A stretch of 64,000 nt of DNA from Onchocerca lupi (lineage: Eukaryota; Nematoda; Chromadorea; Rhabditida; Onchocercidae): NCBI GenBank assembly GCA_028564675.1, contig JAOVVO010000051.1:159269-223268 (forward strand), given 5' to 3'. A program made the position numbers and the translations under genes. Positions 60,877 through 64,000 of this stretch are shown one piece after another; position 1 is the stretch's first letter, and each line of letters begins with the position of its first letter. The notes beneath the pieces are model-generated. The model saw only the letters and a program-made list of their open reading frames with translations, ran no database searches and was not told where the DNA came from.

Positions 60877-63837
60877 AGGTATGACTATTGGAATACAAGG
60901 CTGTGTCAAAATTTGAAAACAATCGGTGGGGAACTTCCGGAGATATATCATTTGTAATAGGTGGCATTTACATTTTTATTTATTTAGATAAAAAGATATC
61001 TTTTATAGATAATTCATTACTCGATATCGTCAAAGAATAAAATCATTCATTTGTTTTCCTTTGCATTTCGTTCAAATCTTTATTTATGCTAGAGATCATT
61101 TCAATTCCTTCAAATTAAATTCATTTTTTTTTTTTTAATTTCCGCTGAATGCAAAACAATCTCATTTTTCTGTTGTCACGGCAAGCAATAATAATAATAA
61201 TCATTTGGTACACTTGGTAAGACTTGAATTTTAATAATCGTCTTTTGCTTAGTGTTTTATTTTTTTCTCAAATAGAAACATTATTAAAATATCAGATGAA
61301 GTCGTGCACTTCGAAAAAAACTGATTAGTCAGACTAAGTCAAGTTCCTTTCTTTAATCATATTAACAAACCCTCTGAACATTACTTCGGGAATAAGCCTT
61401 TTTTCCCTTCTTTGAAAGAAAAATATTCAATACTGGTTTTTCTCGTCACTTTTGAATCAGGAAAATGATATTGGATCGTATATGTGAAATACGAGTATCT
61501 TAAAATTAAATAATATCTGCAAAGAAAACGTACTGTAGTACTATCAAGAACGCAGTCCACAATAGTTTTTGTAGTTATACTGGAATTTTGCATGGAAAGC
61601 ATTTCAAAAAAGGGGAGAATATTGACTAACATCGTACTTTCTTAAACTATAAATAAAATCTTTAATATGAATGAAATTTGAATTTATTGAGTCCATTAAA
61701 GAAAGAATAATATTGAATACTGCGATAATTTTTGATATTGCTGTAACAGTATTGGATAAGCGTCTAAAAGCCGTGATTTACCGAGTAAATGGAATCGAAA
61801 GTTGAGATTCAAAGAGTATGAAGGAAGAGTTGCGGGTAACAGTGCATGCATCCACCACCTTTGCACACCCTCCAGCAAACAGGTTATCGAAATAGCAGTT
61901 GAAAAGAATTATTTAGTTAAATGGGCATGCTGTTGCTTCGTATCAGAAGAAAGAAGAAAGAAAGGAATGAGACGTCTGATAAAGAAATAACTTTTCACGC
62001 TGGCAGACGACAACAACAACGAGATATTCTGAAGATCAAAAACCTCTTCACATAATTATTCGTTCAATTCTACCCATCCATTTTATTACCATTCATTAAT
62101 TTCGTCATAATCGCAATAAATTACTTTAAATTTTTTGTAAAGTAAACGTCTTGAATATTGTCATTAAGATTATGCCAGTGTTGTTGTACCATCCTGTTTA
62201 GAATAACATGGAGATTCTCTTTATTATACTAACCTTTGCCCTTTGCCCACCTTTCCCGCTCAAATTTGCACCTTCACCCGCTCAGATTTGAAGAAATGCA
62301 GTAGAAACAGTTTGTTTAAAACAGAAATGTCATTGTGAATAGCGCCATTCATTTATCTGCAATATAATTTATGAAATGAGTATTTAGACATTGCTATTAT
62401 TTTAATTCCATTCCTATGCAGTATTATTGAAGACTTTTATGGAATGATGAGATCGCCAAGTTATCGCCAAGCATTATTGCAATGCCATCAATTTTACTGA
62501 TCCACCTCTGATAGGAAATAGATTTATTTTCAATTTCGTAACAGTGTTTGCTCGTTTTGCATTCCAACATTTCAAGCATGCATCGATCAATATGTTCTAT
62601 TTAATCATAGTGAGAGGGAAGGTGAACGAACATCATTTCTTGTTCCTCCAAATTTGACTCTTAATTTTACTGTATCACAGATATAGATATCAAGAGAAAG
62701 CGAAACGATTTCACTTCTCTTGTTGTATAAGCCGGCAATTAGCCGCTTGCATTCGTATTCTTAAAATTAACATTTCTTGTCTAATTGCTGCCTATTATGT
62801 TTGGATATTATCTTAGATGCTTAATTCCATTTCTGTATTATTTTAATCTGTTGCTGGTTTTAAATAATGAAATATTGATGTCGGCCAGTATCTTTCATGC
62901 AGCTCAACAACAAAGCTGATTATTTCGATCGGTGAGAAGCATTATTGGATCATCAAGTTCCTGTATTTATCATGCCGTATTTCTTAGGCATCATTTCTAC
63001 ACTACTTCTTGTACATGTTAGTTTTACATATCATTCCAATACATTACTTTCATTTATTCAATTTCAGTTCACAATTCTTTATCCTATCGCTACGCTTCAC
63101 CCCTACCTGCAACTAACAGGAGTTTGTTGTTAATTTTGCAAATAAATTATACAAAATTATCATATGTATTCGTGAAATTTAAAATCAAATGATACATCTT
63201 CCCTATTCATTTTCAAGCTTGAGAATACATGAATCCCTAATTAACAACGTGCAGAGCAATATAATGCCATAGAATATAATTTTAGAAATATTGTTTTTAA
63301 TATGTTACGTTTTTTTAGCGACTGGAAATTTTTTAGCATTTTATTTAGGATAAATGAATAGATAACCGTATCGTATTAACGAGGATTTACAAATGTATTA
63401 AATCCTTTGCTTGAATAATACGGCAGATTTGTAAATCACTTTAAAGTGTTTAATGGCTACTAAATGTGACTTCTTTGCTTTTGAAAATTATTGAAGCGAT
63501 TGAAAGAATCGTTTGTGCTGTTATGGTTTTGGATGATATTTTTGGGTTTACTATTGAATTTCCCTTCCTATCATACATTTAGTCAGCAAGCGAAATATGG
63601 CGATTCGATATCGCTTTGAATTTTGGATTATAAATTTTTTTAGTAATCTCATGCTTGTTTGATGGACACTGTGTTTGTTCATTCCCCAAGCAATAGCTTT
63701 TTGGGAAGAAAAGATTTATACAAATAAGAAAAAAGAAAAGCATTGTATTACTATAACTGACGAAATTCGTATATTACACTGGGTTAAGGAAAATAAAAAT
63801 TGGGTATTTAGTTAAAATCACTAAATTAATAAATAAA
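60877..63837. other. Gene-free interval
   Basis: About 3 kb with short A/T-driven frames (61,381; 61,696; 61,802; 62,945) lacking splice sites or motifs. AAT repeats occur near 61,188. No gene supported. Confidence 0.5.
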
Positions 63838-64000
63838 TTAAACAATATGCTTTGACGGTTGCAATTGCAATTGTTGTTGGGGATAGAGGAGTTCTGACTG
63901 ATTTGTAATTGGGATGCTAAAGTCGTTGGATTGAAGATCTTTTTGTTGCTGAGATTTGACGAAGTCAACAATAGCCTTTATTAGGTTCACACAATATTAT
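63838..64000 (-). CDS. Possible Q-rich C-terminal exon, partial
   Basis: An open frame enters from beyond the window end and runs to a TAA at 63840-63838. It reads NLIKAIVDFVKSQQQKDLQS and later YPQQQLQLQPSKHIV. The Gln-rich, balanced composition and long open frame to the window edge suggest the 3' exon of a minus-strand gene. No family recognised. Confidence 0.35.

Noticed and set aside
61696..61990. Opposed small frames near 61.7-62.0 kb
   Set aside because: No splice context or motif on either strand; judged chance frames.

Overview
The window is AT-rich nuclear DNA of an animal with many small introns. I infer a nematode, probably clade III (spirurid/filarial-like). The gene set is metazoan, and most start codons lie 2-20 nt downstream of a good 3' splice acceptor with no upstream exon, as expected for spliced-leader trans-splicing. 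Species cannot be named from sequence alone.

Layout: (1) 1,057-7,402, minus: a 17-exon gene for a coiled-coil protein of about 1,060 aa that I do not recognise, with Ser/Thr-Pro sites in its N-terminus. (2) 8,478-16,349, plus: Maf1 (RNA polymerase III repressor), archease (tRNA-ligase cofactor) and DDX18/Has1 (ribosome-biogenesis helicase), all acting on tRNA or rRNA supply. (3) 18,651-32,533, minus: three tandem DUSP14-like atypical dual-specificity phosphatases with shared intron positions; the third has a hydrophobic C-terminal tail. (4) 36,931-42,073, minus: a PDE1-family calmodulin-dependent phosphodiesterase, 13 exons including a 19-nt microexon. (5) 45,577-50,150, plus: a broken UBASH3-like histidine-phosphatase copy. 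(6) 50,915-53,227, minus: eIF3 subunit h, apparently with one GC-AG intron. (7) 55,619-56,918, minus: SDF2-like MIR-domain ER protein. (8) 58,644-60,500: a decayed Helitron with a PIF1-like helicase remnant on the minus strand. (9) 63,838-64,000, minus: possible Q-rich 3' end of a gene leaving the window.

Exon joins were made by hand from GT/AG sites, reading phase and remembered family alignments. For Maf1, archease, DDX18, the three phosphatases, PDE1 and SDF2 every join is phase-consistent. Uncertain points are the coiled-coil gene near 3,260 (donor lacks a G), the PDE1 N-terminus, the GC-AG intron of eIF3h, and the small genes around 54.4-55.4 kb. Large gene-poor tracts (20.8-25.4, 26.6-30.3, 32.5-36.9, 42.1-45.5 and 60.9-63.8 kb) hold simple repeats, a few two-copy tandem duplications and no exon I can support. 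I saw no tRNA, rRNA or CRISPR.
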